Source: a virus. From it: a stretch of 64,000 nucleotides of DNA. Numbering within the stretch: the first letter of the stretch is position 1; each line of letters begins with the position of its first letter. Positions 25,128-34,582 of this stretch are shown here, piece by piece. The translations under genes and the position numbers were made by a program. The notes under the pieces were generated by a model. It ran no database searches. It had not been told where the DNA came from and saw only the letters and a list, made by a program, of their open reading frames with translations. The stretch covers positions 36,487 through 100,486 of the IMG/VR virus record IMGVR_UViG_3300001041_000014; one strand, given 5' to 3'.

Positions 25128-25199
25128 ATAAATTATCCTCCTTTTATTCGTAGACCTTATGTTATTGTCCATTACATATTAAATTCTCATTTTTAACAA

Positions 25200-25207
25200 A
25201 TAATATA
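25200..25207 (-). promoter_or_regulatory. Possible promoter for the beta'-N gene (TATATTAT)
   Basis: A shorter form of the window's promoter motif, immediately downstream of the terminator stem at 25208-25240 and 72 nt before the ATG at 25127. Spacing is longer than usual. Confidence 0.35.
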
Positions 25208-25240
25208 AAGAGATGATAAGTTTAAAACTTATCATCTCTT
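25208..25240 (-). terminator. Rho-independent terminator between the two beta' genes
   Basis: The stem AAGAGATGATAAGTTT pairs with its complement in a tight hairpin. It lies about 90 nt after the stop of the C-terminal beta' gene, so the two halves are not a simple single transcript. Confidence 0.7.
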
Positions 25241-25300
25241 ATTTTAATAGGCTAATAATATATTTACATCTTAATCAACCCCTTTCTTATTATTACTTTA

Positions 25301-25310
25301 ATAATATATA
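25301..25310 (-). promoter_or_regulatory. TATATATTAT motif just after the beta'-C stop
   Basis: An exact copy of the promoter motif 20 nt downstream of the stop at 25330 and upstream of the terminator at 25208-25240. No gene lies between them, so this may drive a short leader transcript, or read through into the beta'-N gene. Confidence 0.4.
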
Positions 25311-25329
25311 ATTTAAATCAAGATGGTGT

Positions 25330-26819
25330 TTAGATACATAATTCATCCACTTTTAGGGAAACTATACTTTGTGATGAATTATGAAATTTTTTCATTGATA
25401 AATTGGTTAAAGTGGTTGAAACTTTAGCGGCTGTTAATCCTATATTATCAATCTTAAGCTTGTTGTACATCTGTCCCGCACAGGCCCTGCATAACTTGGA
25501 TGATATACAATACATAGGAGATCTCACCTGTATAAATTTATCAATATATTTTGATATATTATTATCGTCTAATAGAATCAATTTACTTCCTTCTACAATA
25601 TATCTATATAGGAAATCATTCGCTAGACTTTTAGTAAGAAATACTTTTAAGGTTCCTTTTGATTTACAATCTGAACCAATAGAATCTAATACTACTGCTT
25701 GTAAAGAGGCAACCATTTGTTTAGCAAAATAGCCTGACACAGCAGTTCCTATGGCTTTCGTTATTTTCATATAGATTATTAATCTATACAGTTCTCTTAT
25801 GAACTTCCCTATTATTAATTAGGATACAAGACTATATCATAATCTCCAATACGAAGATCCCATCATTTTCAATACTATTAATATTTACGAGTTCTCACTC
25901 TAGTCGTTGAACCTTATTCTATTATAGAATCTTGGCTGCGGATTGTCCAATCTTTATTATATAAAGTCCTAAGGAGTTTCCCGTCAATTTAAATAGTTTT
26001 CAATATACCTTACGCTATATTGCCCCAATATATTTTAGGGTAAGCACCACTGATAATACTATTACCTGCTGATGTAAGCTCGTTCTTCTGTATACCTTCC
26101 ATTAGGTTAGAAGTGACTATATCAAATACACCTTTCGATGGATTGAATACTGGACCTTTTATAACAGATATATTCTTAAAGTTATTACCAAATGATCCTC
26201 TGGCACCAGATTTATAAAGATCCATACCGTGATCATTTTTCAATTCTTCTTGTGCAACTTTCAATAATTCTTTTTCAATATTAACTGCTGTAATAACATC
26301 ACCATTTTTTATTTTCTCGGCGTTATCTTTTAACAATTTATTTCGTCTTGCAGTTACAACTTTGTTTGGTTTTAAAGTATTCATAGTAAATGAACCACTT
26401 ATAACTGAATGAAACTGAAGTGCCAGCCATTGTACTTTATTTAGATAGTTAACCATAGTTTCAACAGTTATTTTATCTGTTAATAAAGCTTTAGATAAAA
26501 CATCTTCCAATTCTTTTAATCGTTTACTATTTAAAGGGTCACTTATATATCCTAATACTTCACTTAATTCAGTTTCAATAATTAATTTGTTATATATGAA
26601 CTGACCTGCAGTAGTTCTTACTTTAACTTTATTAAAGTATTCATTAGGTTTTAATTCAAATTCATCAGTTATATTCATTCTACCTTTAACTACAGATACT
26701 TTATTATCTTTATCTTTTTTAGTTGTATGGGCAAATAATTCTAATAAAAGATCAAAAGTAATATCATCTGGGTTTAGACTTAATAAATATAACTTATTTG
26801 CCTCTGATAATTTAGCCAT
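25330..26819 (-). CDS. Phage RNA polymerase beta' subunit, C-terminal protein; split by one group I intron
   Basis: Two exons (26819-26037, 25758-25330) give 403 residues. Beta' landmarks are YKSGARGSFGNNFKNISVIKG near 202-221 (the SGARGN segment), FDIVTSNLMEGI near 232-243, and, across the splice, AYP|KAIGTAVSGYFAKQMV, equivalent to the trigger-loop region TADSGYLTRRLVDV. The second zinc site follows: Cys292 in GSDCKSKG and the cluster YCISSKLCRACAG. A final match, IGLTAAKVSTTLTNLSMKKFHNS, corresponds to [20 protein letters not shown]. It completes the beta' function with 21443-25127. Whether this is the virion or the non-virion enzyme cannot be told. Confidence 0.9.
25759..26036 (-). ncRNA. 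Group I intron of the beta'-C gene
   Basis: The intron is 278 nt. P1 pairs exon CCCU with GGGG, with U-G at the junction. R (GTTCAACGACTAGAG) and an S-like element are present. It ends ATGAAAATAACG. It interrupts the trigger-loop coding region. No ORF is present. Confidence 0.8.
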
Positions 26820-26861
26820 TTATAAATCCCCTTTCTATTATAAAAATGTTTTGATAAATAA

Positions 26862-26895
26862 AATTAGATGCTGTATTTAAATACAGCATCTAATT
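26862..26895 (-). terminator. Terminator hairpin
   Basis: The stem AAATTAGATGCTGTAT pairs with its complement around TTAA. T-rich sequence follows on the minus strand. It lies between 26903-27775 and the beta'-C gene. Confidence 0.65.
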
Positions 26896-26902
26896 AATAA
26901 AA

Positions 26903-27775
26903 CTAAGAAGTATATATACGATAAATAATAGTTAAATCTTTAGCAAGGGTCAACATCTCATTGTTGATATTCAATTTAGAGAATAATTTTACTTGCTTAT
27001 AATCAGTGGAACCGTCCGCAAGAATACTGGGTACACCAGTGAATAAGCCAATGCTATTGATTCTAGTCTGTTCAATATTCCCATTGACTTGGAAATATTC
27101 TCGAACATCCAGTTTACTTATCTTTAATATCAATTCAACAAATGTTTCTATTGGTTCAGTTCTAGTGGTATCTTGCACACCATCTTGAACGACAGTACCA
27201 TCTTCATCACCAATACCGTCTTTCCATAATACTTTAATTTGTGGTATCGAATCAAATGCTTTGAGATAATAAGATGTTTTCCCGGTTGCAATATCAAGTC
27301 TTTTAAACCAATATTGTAACTTCTCCTGAACTGTTAATGTGGTCGTCAAAGCGATTCTAAATGGTATCATTGTAACTATTTCTCTCTCATAAAACTTGAC
27401 ATCTTGAATGGATGCAATAGTATCTCCACAACCGCCGATACCTAATCCAAATAAACAAACTACATTTGCTTTAGGATAGATATCCGTAACGGGTAATCCT
27501 GTTGTAGCGATATTCATGATATTATTTAAATAGTCTACTGTTAAAGGTGAAGGTATACCAAATATTTTCTCTAGGGTAAATAATGCTCCACCAAGAACAA
27601 TCTGATTTTCCTCATCAAATAATACCTCACCCAGTTGACTAATACCACGTTTATCAACGAAATGATCATAACCACCTATAATCTTAGTTCTATGTAGAAC
27701 CGAAGGTTTGTATGATATTTGTAGACCGTCTCTGGCATCAAGTCTATCTTCTAATCTTAAAATATTATCAGTCAT
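26903..27775 (-). CDS. Putative virion structural protein
   Basis: 290 residues after GGGAGTG. A soluble mixed alpha/beta protein with glycine-rich turns (VVCLFGLGIGGCGDT) and no catalytic motif. It sits directly downstream of an 856-residue structural-type protein and upstream of the polymerase genes. The virion role is inferred from neighbours and style only. Confidence 0.5.
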   Translation of the reverse strand: MTDNILRLEDRLDARDGLQISYKPSVLHRTKIIGGYDHFVDKRGISQLGEVLFDEENQIVLGGALFTLEKIFGIPSPLTVDYLNNIMNIATTGLPVTDIYPKANVVCLFGLGIGGCGDTIASIQDVKFYEREIVTMIPFRIALTTTLTVQEKLQYWFKRLDIATGKTSYYLKAFDSIPQIKVLWKDGIGDEDGTVVQDGVQDTTRTEPIETFVELILKISKLDVREYFQVNGNIEQTRINSIGLFTGVPSILADGSTDYKQVKLFSKLNINNEMLTLAKDLTIIYRIYTS

Positions 27776-27821
27776 TTACAATTCACTCCCATTCGTAGTT
27801 TCTTTTATGGATATGTTTCTA

Positions 27822-30392
27822 TTATTGGGGCTCATATATTAATTCAATATTTTTATCTAGTATAAGTAGAGTATCTTTAATTAATAAAACCTTATCAGCT
27901 AAAAGGTAATCCATCATTAAACTAGAATCATTAATAGGTAGATTGGTTGTGATAGATTTAATGATATTAAGTAATTCTAACTTATCTTTATTAAGTATAG
28001 TAGTTGATATATGTTTTAACATATCTGAATAATTACACATATCTTTCAATTGAATCAGTTTAGATATAATAAGAAAATCAACCATGTGTAAATTAGTATT
28101 TAATGTAAATAATTTACTAAAACCTGTAATTGTATTAAATAGACTTAAATTATCTTTAACTAATATATTAGAAACTATATCTCTTAATGTATCATATGAA
28201 TTATATGATTCCATGTTTGAAATAGTTTTACTTATCATAGACGAATCCATTAAATATGAATCATCATTTAAAGGTATAATACCACTAATGGTTTTGATAT
28301 CTCCAACTAAAGTTATAAAGTTATATGCTTTACTATCTAATATATAAAAAATATTCATGTCAGTTAAATTAACTGTGTATGATTTAAAGAAGTTTATTAA
28401 TGTTGTAATAGCATTGATTATGGGATTATTAGTGTCATTTATGAACTTAATATACTTAAGATCTATAAGAAGATCATTTAAGTTAAAAATAATATAATCG
28501 ATATACCCTGGAATTTTATCATATTCAACAGTATCAATAAAATCATATATTATACTATCATGATCACTAAAGTAATCTTTGAATGTTAGTGCTGGAGTAC
28601 CATCTGATTTCTGAAATAAAGTAGTGGATTCAGTGGAAACCATTAAAGCTGTAAATAGATTTTTATATGCTCTATATTCTTCAATACTACTACTAGTGTT
28701 CATTTTATTGATAAGAAAAGTATTCAAACCTTTTATATTAGTAAATAGATTATTAATATCTTGAGGTGATGTTTTATTCATATTCTCAAAATATGTTAAT
28801 AACTCTTGATCATATACTTGTGGATTATTCTTAATTGTATCTTGAATGATTTTAAAATCATTAGTAAAATTAAAACCTAGAATTGATAAAATCTTTGATG
28901 GGTCTACTAAAATATTGCCAGCCATATGATCTCGTTTAGCTATTAACGCACATAATAAAATTAATGTATCGAATAACTTAATGGGTTTATTTAGAAACAT
29001 ATTAGACAATCTAATGGTTATATATTCTATTGAGTCTTTTTTATCTATTATTAATCTAAACACATATATTATTTCGAATAACATTTCACTTAAATGATAC
29101 ATAAGATTCATATTCATATATTTTGATTCTATATAATTAAAATCTTCTGTAAGTAAAGTATTCTTCAGATTTTCATCTTCCCACCAATAAGGATCATTGG
29201 TAGTTACTATATCATAATCAACTTTCATAGTATCATCAGTTAAGGCTAATGCAATATTCTTTTCGGTTAAATTAATCCTCTGAAAATAAAAATTATACAT
29301 ATTTTCTTTGTCTTCTACAGTTATAGTAACTCCCTCATCATTAACTTCATCTTTATATAGGAAAATAGGTACTCCGTTTTCATCTACGATATGTTCTTTA
29401 ATCAAAAAGTATTTAAATATCTTCATTCGTTCAAATCCCATTAATGAACAAATATCATATAAGACTTTATCTGTAGATTTATAGCGTAATAGATTATTTA
29501 AGTTTCTTAATAAGGCTCTTTGATATTCAATGGGAAGATCAACCATGAATGGAATCTTATATGAATCTAATAACATTTTAATGGAGTCCAAATCATAGAA
29601 GTCTCTATTAATACCATTCTTAAATAGATTTACTGCAGTTTTCTGAATTGTCATAACCATTATCATCATTGCCATAAAATTATCATATAATTCATAAGTC
29701 TTTGCATACTCTTTAATATATAATACAGTCATAAAATATTCTCTACTTTGTAAATAAAAATCATTGAATTGTGCGTATAGTGAGTCACTTATATCTGATG
29801 TCATTCGTAATATCATAAAATTCTTAGCTGTCCTAGCTTGAACTATATCTATCTGATTGGGTCCTAGATATAATAAATATTTCTTTGTTGGATACTTTAA
29901 TATAAGTTTATCTATTTCCCCTATATACATTAGAGTATAAATATCTTCTAGTGGATATAAATGAATCGGGGTATTTGGGGTTAAAGAATTTGCTATACAT
30001 ATCTCCGAATCAACATATATAACTTCAATATCATCAATATCTGGTAATCCATTAAGCATTCGATAATAATTATTTTTTTCAACATAATCATTTATGATAC
30101 GAGCCCTTTGTTTAGCCAATATTATTTCTCTATATATAGAAGGAATTAAACTTTTATTTTCATAGTATGTTTGAGCAACTAATGGATCATTTACACCAGA
30201 GGACATTATTAAATCTAAATCAAATCTAATATAGCTATTAAAAGAATCTTGTTGTAACGTTGCCGATATATACATATCAGATTCCTTTACTATATCTAAA
30301 GTTTCCATTACCTTAGCATTTTTTTCATATTTTATTACCACAGAGTTCATGATACTCCGTATATCTCTAATTAAATTATCAAGCATAAACAT
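27822..30392 (-). CDS. Large virion structural protein, function unknown
   Basis: 856 residues beginning MFMLDNLIRDIRSIMNSV after GGAAGGTG. It is predominantly helical, rich in Ile, Leu, Asn and Asp, and has no membrane segments or known motifs. It is first in a long minus-strand block and faces a plus-strand gene, so a bidirectional promoter region lies at 30393-30467. Size and position suggest a baseplate, tail or internal capsid protein. Confidence 0.55.
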   Translation of the reverse strand: MFMLDNLIRDIRSIMNSVVIKYEKNAKVMETLDIVKESDMYISATLQQDSFNSYIRFDLDLIMSSGVNDPLVAQTYYENKSLIPSIYREIILAKQRARIINDYVEKNNYYRMLNGLPDIDDIEVIYVDSEICIANSLTPNTPIHLYPLEDIYTLMYIGEIDKLILKYPTKKYLLYLGPNQIDIVQARTAKNFMILRMTSDISDSLYAQFNDFYLQSREYFMTVLYIKEYAKTYELYDNFMAMMIMVMTIQKTAVNLFKNGINRDFYDLDSIKMLLDSYKIPFMVDLPIEYQRALLRNLNNLLRYKSTDKVLYDICSLMGFERMKIFKYFLIKEHIVDENGVPIFLYKDEVNDEGVTITVEDKENMYNFYFQRINLTEKNIALALTDDTMKVDYDIVTTNDPYWWEDENLKNTLLTEDFNYIESKYMNMNLMYHLSEMLFEIIYVFRLIIDKKDSIEYITIRLSNMFLNKPIKLFDTLILLCALIAKRDHMAGNILVDPSKILSILGFNFTNDFKIIQDTIKNNPQVYDQELLTYFENMNKTSPQDINNLFTNIKGLNTFLINKMNTSSSIEEYRAYKNLFTALMVSTESTTLFQKSDGTPALTFKDYFSDHDSIIYDFIDTVEYDKIPGYIDYIIFNLNDLLIDLKYIKFINDTNNPIINAITTLINFFKSYTVNLTDMNIFYILDSKAYNFITLVGDIKTISGIIPLNDDSYLMDSSMISKTISNMESYNSYDTLRDIVSNILVKDNLSLFNTITGFSKLFTLNTNLHMVDFLIISKLIQLKDMCNYSDMLKHISTTILNKDKLELLNIIKSITTNLPINDSSLMMDYLLADKVLLIKDTLLILDKNIELIYEPQ

Positions 30393-30467
30393 ATACTATC
30401 ATCACCTTCCCTTTTCAAATATTCAACATTACTATAATGTAGTACAAAATTAGAATGAAAGAGAGTG

Positions 30468-31121
30468 ATGAAATTTATGAATATTATACCAGGCATAGAG
30501 TTTAAAAAAGACAAATTCCCTATAATTGATTCTAATAGTGCGTCATATGAACTCCCTTTTTATAAAAATAGCACATATTTTGCTGATATTGATAATTTTG
30601 TATCTTTTGTAAAAGCAACTGAGAAACTTATTAGAACATCAACCTTTTATTCTGGATATATCAAATACCTAAAAAAAGATATTGGTTTAAATACTTGTCA
30701 AGTGTTATCTAATATTACTGACGATGATGAAGTAGACATTGAGATGCACCACGGACCAATTTTAACATTATTTGACTATGTAACCATAATAATTGATTAT
30801 CTAATATTCAACAATAGAAGAATTAATAGTTATATAGTTGCTGATATTATCCTTGAAGAACATTTCAATAACTTAATCCAAGTAGTTATGTTAACTAAAA
30901 CTGTACATCAACAAGTTCATATTAATAATATATTTATTAATCTCCGTCAAGCATTTGGAGATTTAAATTCATTTATTAAAAAATATAAGAAAGGACTTCA
31001 TAAGGAACACATTAGTAAAATTAATAAATATATCGAAGCCTCAGAAAAATATGATAGTTTTGATAAAAACGTATTGGAATTAAAAGAAAACATTAAAAGA
31101 TGGGGGAAGTATAGTGAATAA
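30468..31121 (+). CDS. Hypothetical protein, paralogue of 38783-39442
   Basis: 217 residues; the ATG at 30468 is one of several close starts. It aligns along its length with 38783-39442: YIKYLKKDIGLNTCQVLSNI, VDIEMHHGPILTLFDYVTII, TVHQQVHINNIFINLRQAFGDLNSFI. The conserved E-MHH-P and TVHQ histidines could bind a metal, but no known fold is recognised. Its coding strand differs from its paralogue, so the copies have separate regulation. Confidence 0.65.
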   Translation: MKFMNIIPGIEFKKDKFPIIDSNSASYELPFYKNSTYFADIDNFVSFVKATEKLIRTSTFYSGYIKYLKKDIGLNTCQVLSNITDDDEVDIEMHHGPILTLFDYVTIIIDYLIFNNRRINSYIVADIILEEHFNNLIQVVMLTKTVHQQVHINNIFINLRQAFGDLNSFIKKYKKGLHKEHISKINKYIEASEKYDSFDKNVLELKENIKRWGKYSE

Positions 31122-31494
31122 TTACATTTTGGTCATTGAAATTGGTATTATCTTAGCTCTATTATTTCGATTATTTATACATGTAACCGATTGGAATGAA
31201 CCGAAACTTAGACTAACTCATGATGAGTGTATGTTTATATTAAATGGAACTATGAAACGTGAATTTGAAATGCGTTATAAATTAGAATATGAATTAAAAG
31301 ATCTTGTTATGCTTTATAACTTTCAAGAAGAATTAGATAACATCACCCGAGCGACAATGAATGCATTAAGCCCTTCACTTATAAAAGAATTAGAATTCTT
31401 TTATACACGTAAATATATAATTGGTTATGTTGCGAAATATACTGAAATAATGTTAATGGAATTCACAAATACAAAAAAAATAAAGACTATGTAG
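31114..31494 (+). CDS. Small membrane-anchored protein
   Basis: 126 residues from a GTG start that overlaps the previous stop by 8 nt, with GGGGGAAG upstream. It has an N-terminal membrane helix (LVIEIGIILALLFRLFI), followed by a helical soluble part. Its stop lies inside the terminator stem at 31474-31517. Confidence 0.6.
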   Translation: MNNYILVIEIGIILALLFRLFIHVTDWNEPKLRLTHDECMFILNGTMKREFEMRYKLEYELKDLVMLYNFQEELDNITRATMNALSPSLIKELEFFYTRKYIIGYVAKYTEIMLMEFTNTKKIKTM

Positions 31495-31517
31495 AAATAC
31501 ATAGTCTTTATTTTTTT
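31474..31517. terminator. Bidirectional terminator
   Basis: A perfect 20-bp stem (AAAAAAATAAAGACTATGTA and complement) with a GAAA loop and T runs on both sides, between convergent genes. Confidence 0.85.
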
Positions 31518-32268
31518 AAATTAATATGCCGATCAAAGGAATAAGATAATTTAGATAATTATAATCTATATTTATCTCACCAACGTCACCAATATCACGT
31601 ATTCCTAATGGGGAATTAAATAGACTATCATTTAATTTAAATAATGATTGTTTATTCAACTCTCTATAATAACCAATTTCAAGATGTCTATTTTTATAAT
31701 AATGTGAAAACTCTTTTAAATACTCAATGATCTTTTTAACCTTAATAGTTTCATTCATTCGAAAAAACATATGTAAAAAGTCTAGCATATACTCTGAATG
31801 TAATTTCAACAAATCATCATTAATACCTTTGACATGAATGACATTATTGTTATAATAAAATTCCAATTTATTTAAATAGTAATATGATGTATATATATTC
31901 TTTTCAATAAACTTAATATTATCTAGTTCTGTTACTAAACATCGTTTGAAAGTAATGACTGCATCTTTCTTTATAGATAAAATATCTTCATCAATTAACT
32001 CATTTTGTTCAAAGAACCATTTACGTGTTTCAATAAATTTGTCATTAAGTTGTCTAGCTAATACTTTATCAGCCCTTTGATACAATCCGATTTGAACATG
32101 TCTTTCTTTCTTACCAAGAGATTCTAAAAAATTTAATTTATCATCACTAACTAATTTATAATACTTTAATATATTGAAACCTGCCGATTGCATATCATAT
32201 TCAATTATCTCATTAGATACTAGAAATTCAATATTCTTATTTAAGTAGTTATGTCTATTATATAACAT
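31516..32268 (-). CDS. Hypothetical protein
   Basis: About 250 residues. The ATG at 32268 is preferred because AAGGTGG lies 7 nt upstream; an ATG at 32286 is also in frame. Charged, helical, no membrane segment, two-part composition with many Tyr and Asn. It ends the minus-strand block that begins at 63979. Function unknown. Confidence 0.5.
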   Translation of the reverse strand: MLYNRHNYLNKNIEFLVSNEIIEYDMQSAGFNILKYYKLVSDDKLNFLESLGKKERHVQIGLYQRADKVLARQLNDKFIETRKWFFEQNELIDEDILSIKKDAVITFKRCLVTELDNIKFIEKNIYTSYYYLNKLEFYYNNNVIHVKGINDDLLKLHSEYMLDFLHMFFRMNETIKVKKIIEYLKEFSHYYKNRHLEIGYYRELNKQSLFKLNDSLFNSPLGIRDIGDVGEINIDYNYLNYLIPLIGILI

Positions 32269-32286
32269 ATAATACCACCTTTCCAT

Positions 32287-32328
32287 ATGTCGTTATGTGA
32301 GTTTAGAAATAAACTCACATAACGACAT
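32287..32328 (-). terminator. Terminator hairpin
   Basis: A perfect 19-bp stem (ATGTCGTTATGTGAGTTTA and complement) with a GAAA loop, between 32337-32993 and the last gene of the block. Confidence 0.65.
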
Positions 32329-32336
32329 TGTTAAGT

Positions 32337-32993
32337 CTAGTTGTTAAATAACTTGTCGATTATCTTCTTACGGATCTTTCTCTTCGACATATTAGATTTG
32401 ATCTTGATCCGATTTTTACAATAACTCGTAAGCTCCTTTTTACTAAATTTCTTCAGTTTCTTAATAAAACTATCTTCATTTATATTGGGATTTATCTCAC
32501 TCACATTTTCATGAAGTTTCTCCATCTTCTTCATCAAGATGGAAGTTACCTCTCTATCGTTTTTAATCTTAGAGGCTTTACGTGGATCATTCATAAATCG
32601 TTTGAGAGTATATGTTTTTAATCTATACTCTTCTTCAATGAATTGACAAATGATCTTTAGATATTTAAAATCATCTTCCGATTTTGAACAAATAAGAACT
32701 AGGTTCATACCAGATAAAGCCGACTTAGCAATAATCGTAATTAAAGCTTCAACGTCTTTCTTCTTGAGATAATCAAAATACTTGGACTCATATGATTTAC
32801 ACATACCGTCGTTGATAAATATCTGGGCTACATTAGGTGGAGGTATCAATGCCTTTATAGGCATAACATTTTTATACCGCCTCTTTGTAGTGATATTTTC
32901 AGATATCAATATGAACTGAAAATCATCTGGATTGAATTCTTTTAAGAAGTCTGCAATAAACTCCTCAGAATTCATTCTGATTACACACCCCAT
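32337..32993 (-). CDS. Hypothetical basic protein
   Basis: 218 residues. The ATG at 32993 has AGGAGG upstream and begins MGCVIRMNSEEF; upstream in-frame codons overlap the previous gene and are rejected. The C-terminal 60 residues are strongly basic (KFSKKELTSYCKNRIKIKSN, RKIRKKIIDKL), suggesting nucleic-acid binding. It is coupled to the kinase-like protein upstream. Confidence 0.55.
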   Translation of the reverse strand: MGCVIRMNSEEFIADFLKEFNPDDFQFILISENITTKRRYKNVMPIKALIPPPNVAQIFINDGMCKSYESKYFDYLKKKDVEALITIIAKSALSGMNLVLICSKSEDDFKYLKIICQFIEEEYRLKTYTLKRFMNDPRKASKIKNDREVTSILMKKMEKLHENVSEINPNINEDSFIKKLKKFSKKELTSYCKNRIKIKSNMSKRKIRKKIIDKLFNN

Positions 32994-32994
32994 A

Positions 32995-34542
32995 TTATTT
33001 ATGTCCTCCTCTATGAATCCGACTATCCTGACCAGCTTTTTCAAACATTTTATCATACTGGTCTTTTTCTGCATCTGAAAGACCAGTATCGCCAATATCC
33101 ATTCGTAGCAAATCTCTCATATTCTGAACTGAATTTGCTACATCTGGGGTGTCGGTCCTCAAATCAATTGTCTGAGGACCTTGTTCCAGTTCGACGTTCA
33201 AAACTAAACTAGTATCTACTATATCCATATTAATGTTAGATGGTAATTGGGACATATATTCATGCATATCTGAAGAAGTTTGTATAACTTGAATCGATTC
33301 AACGTTTCCAGTATCAGTATCGGCTGATACCAACACGGTAGTGTCCTTCCCATCCACACACATATCCACTCCGACTGTAGCATTGTGAGCATTCAGTACT
33401 ATAAACTCCTGTTCTACTACAACTGGAGTATCAGCACATTCATTTCCACAACATTGTGGCCAGTTACCTTCACCAGTGGTTTCATCGATACATTCAGGAT
33501 CATTAGACATCTCCCTATCAATATGGAAAAATTCATTGGTAACTGTATTAGTACCCTCAGATTCTTCCTCAAATAGTGTCTCATCTGGATCAACCAACAT
33601 TTGAGCCGTTTGAAGAACATTATCTTCATTTAACTCACCATCGATTACCGGTGGATTAATAACTTGCGATTTCTTGTTGGCATTAAACTTTTCTAATACT
33701 TTGAGATAATCATCAATACCCGGCATTTCATCCGAATCATCAAATTTACCAAAACCTTTACCCATTTCATAGACCTCCTTTTTATTTTCAGAAGAAGAAT
33801 TATCTTCTTCAAGACTATCATTGAATGTTTGTAATGGCTCTATTAGCTTATATGCTAACGACATGGCCATAAAATTATCCTTCTCTTCGACAGCCATTGG
33901 AATGCGCCTTCTGATGTCAGTGAAAGTATACTTCCTATGACAATTAGGACATAATAAGTTATGATAATTTTCATCATATATAATTAATGATTGGCAATTC
34001 CTACAAGTCATTTCCTCACCATTAATTCTATAAATGTAGGCATAGTCCAATATTGCCAAATCTCCGTCATTACGATAGCCCCAGTTGAGGAAGTTTTTAC
34101 CTACAGTACCAACGTCACCTAATAAGTAACTTTCAGATAATATAGATAAAATTTTACGAAGCTCTTCTCGGCGATCAATAAATTCCTCACGTGATATGAC
34201 AGTAATATATTCACTAACGGCAATTAAGCCATTGGTTTCATACGTTTTAATAACATATGGTTGTAGTTCTTCACTGGTTATAAACTCACTAATGTTATCT
34301 CTAGTACCAGCCTTATCCAAGGCTAATTTAAATACATAGTTATCAATAAGAATTGCAAGCCTATTAGTTCCAGGCCCTAATTCTGTAAAATCTTTCTTAT
34401 AACGATGTAGTACTTCTAACATAATATCCGTTTTGATATTATTATCAGAAGTTCCAGTTGATTTACAAACTTTATAAAGATCTTTCAATAGAGCCGGTTC
34501 AAAATGTTCAAGAATTCTACTACGTATTACTTTGGTTGTCAT
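32995..34542 (-). CDS. Protein with kinase-like N-terminus and zinc ribbon
   Basis: 515 residues. The N-terminal 170 residues read like a degenerate protein-kinase/phosphotransferase fold: GPGTNRLAILIDNYVFKLALD (glycine-rich strand, then Lys), LIAVSEYI (hinge), DVGTVGKNFLNWGYRNDGDLAILDYAYIY (catalytic-loop-like D and N, then an Asp-containing strand). A four-cysteine ribbon CRNC...CPNC follows at about 178-202. The rest is acidic and low in complexity, typical of virion or scaffold-type proteins. Similar proteins without known function are, to my recollection, common in large Gram-positive phages. Kinase activity is doubtful. Confidence 0.55.
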   Translation of the reverse strand: MTTKVIRSRILEHFEPALLKDLYKVCKSTGTSDNNIKTDIMLEVLHRYKKDFTELGPGTNRLAILIDNYVFKLALDKAGTRDNISEFITSEELQPYVIKTYETNGLIAVSEYITVISREEFIDRREELRKILSILSESYLLGDVGTVGKNFLNWGYRNDGDLAILDYAYIYRINGEEMTCRNCQSLIIYDENYHNLLCPNCHRKYTFTDIRRRIPMAVEEKDNFMAMSLAYKLIEPLQTFNDSLEEDNSSSENKKEVYEMGKGFGKFDDSDEMPGIDDYLKVLEKFNANKKSQVINPPVIDGELNEDNVLQTAQMLVDPDETLFEEESEGTNTVTNEFFHIDREMSNDPECIDETTGEGNWPQCCGNECADTPVVVEQEFIVLNAHNATVGVDMCVDGKDTTVLVSADTDTGNVESIQVIQTSSDMHEYMSQLPSNINMDIVDTSLVLNVELEQGPQTIDLRTDTPDVANSVQNMRDLLRMDIGDTGLSDAEKDQYDKMFEKAGQDSRIHRGGHK

Positions 34543-34582
34543 AATAACACCTCTCTCATCTTTTTAGAAACATAATACACGC

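Noticed and set aside
33385-33629. Nested frames on both strands inside the kinase-like gene
   Set aside because: Shadows of a 515-residue frame with coherent zinc ribbon and start signals.
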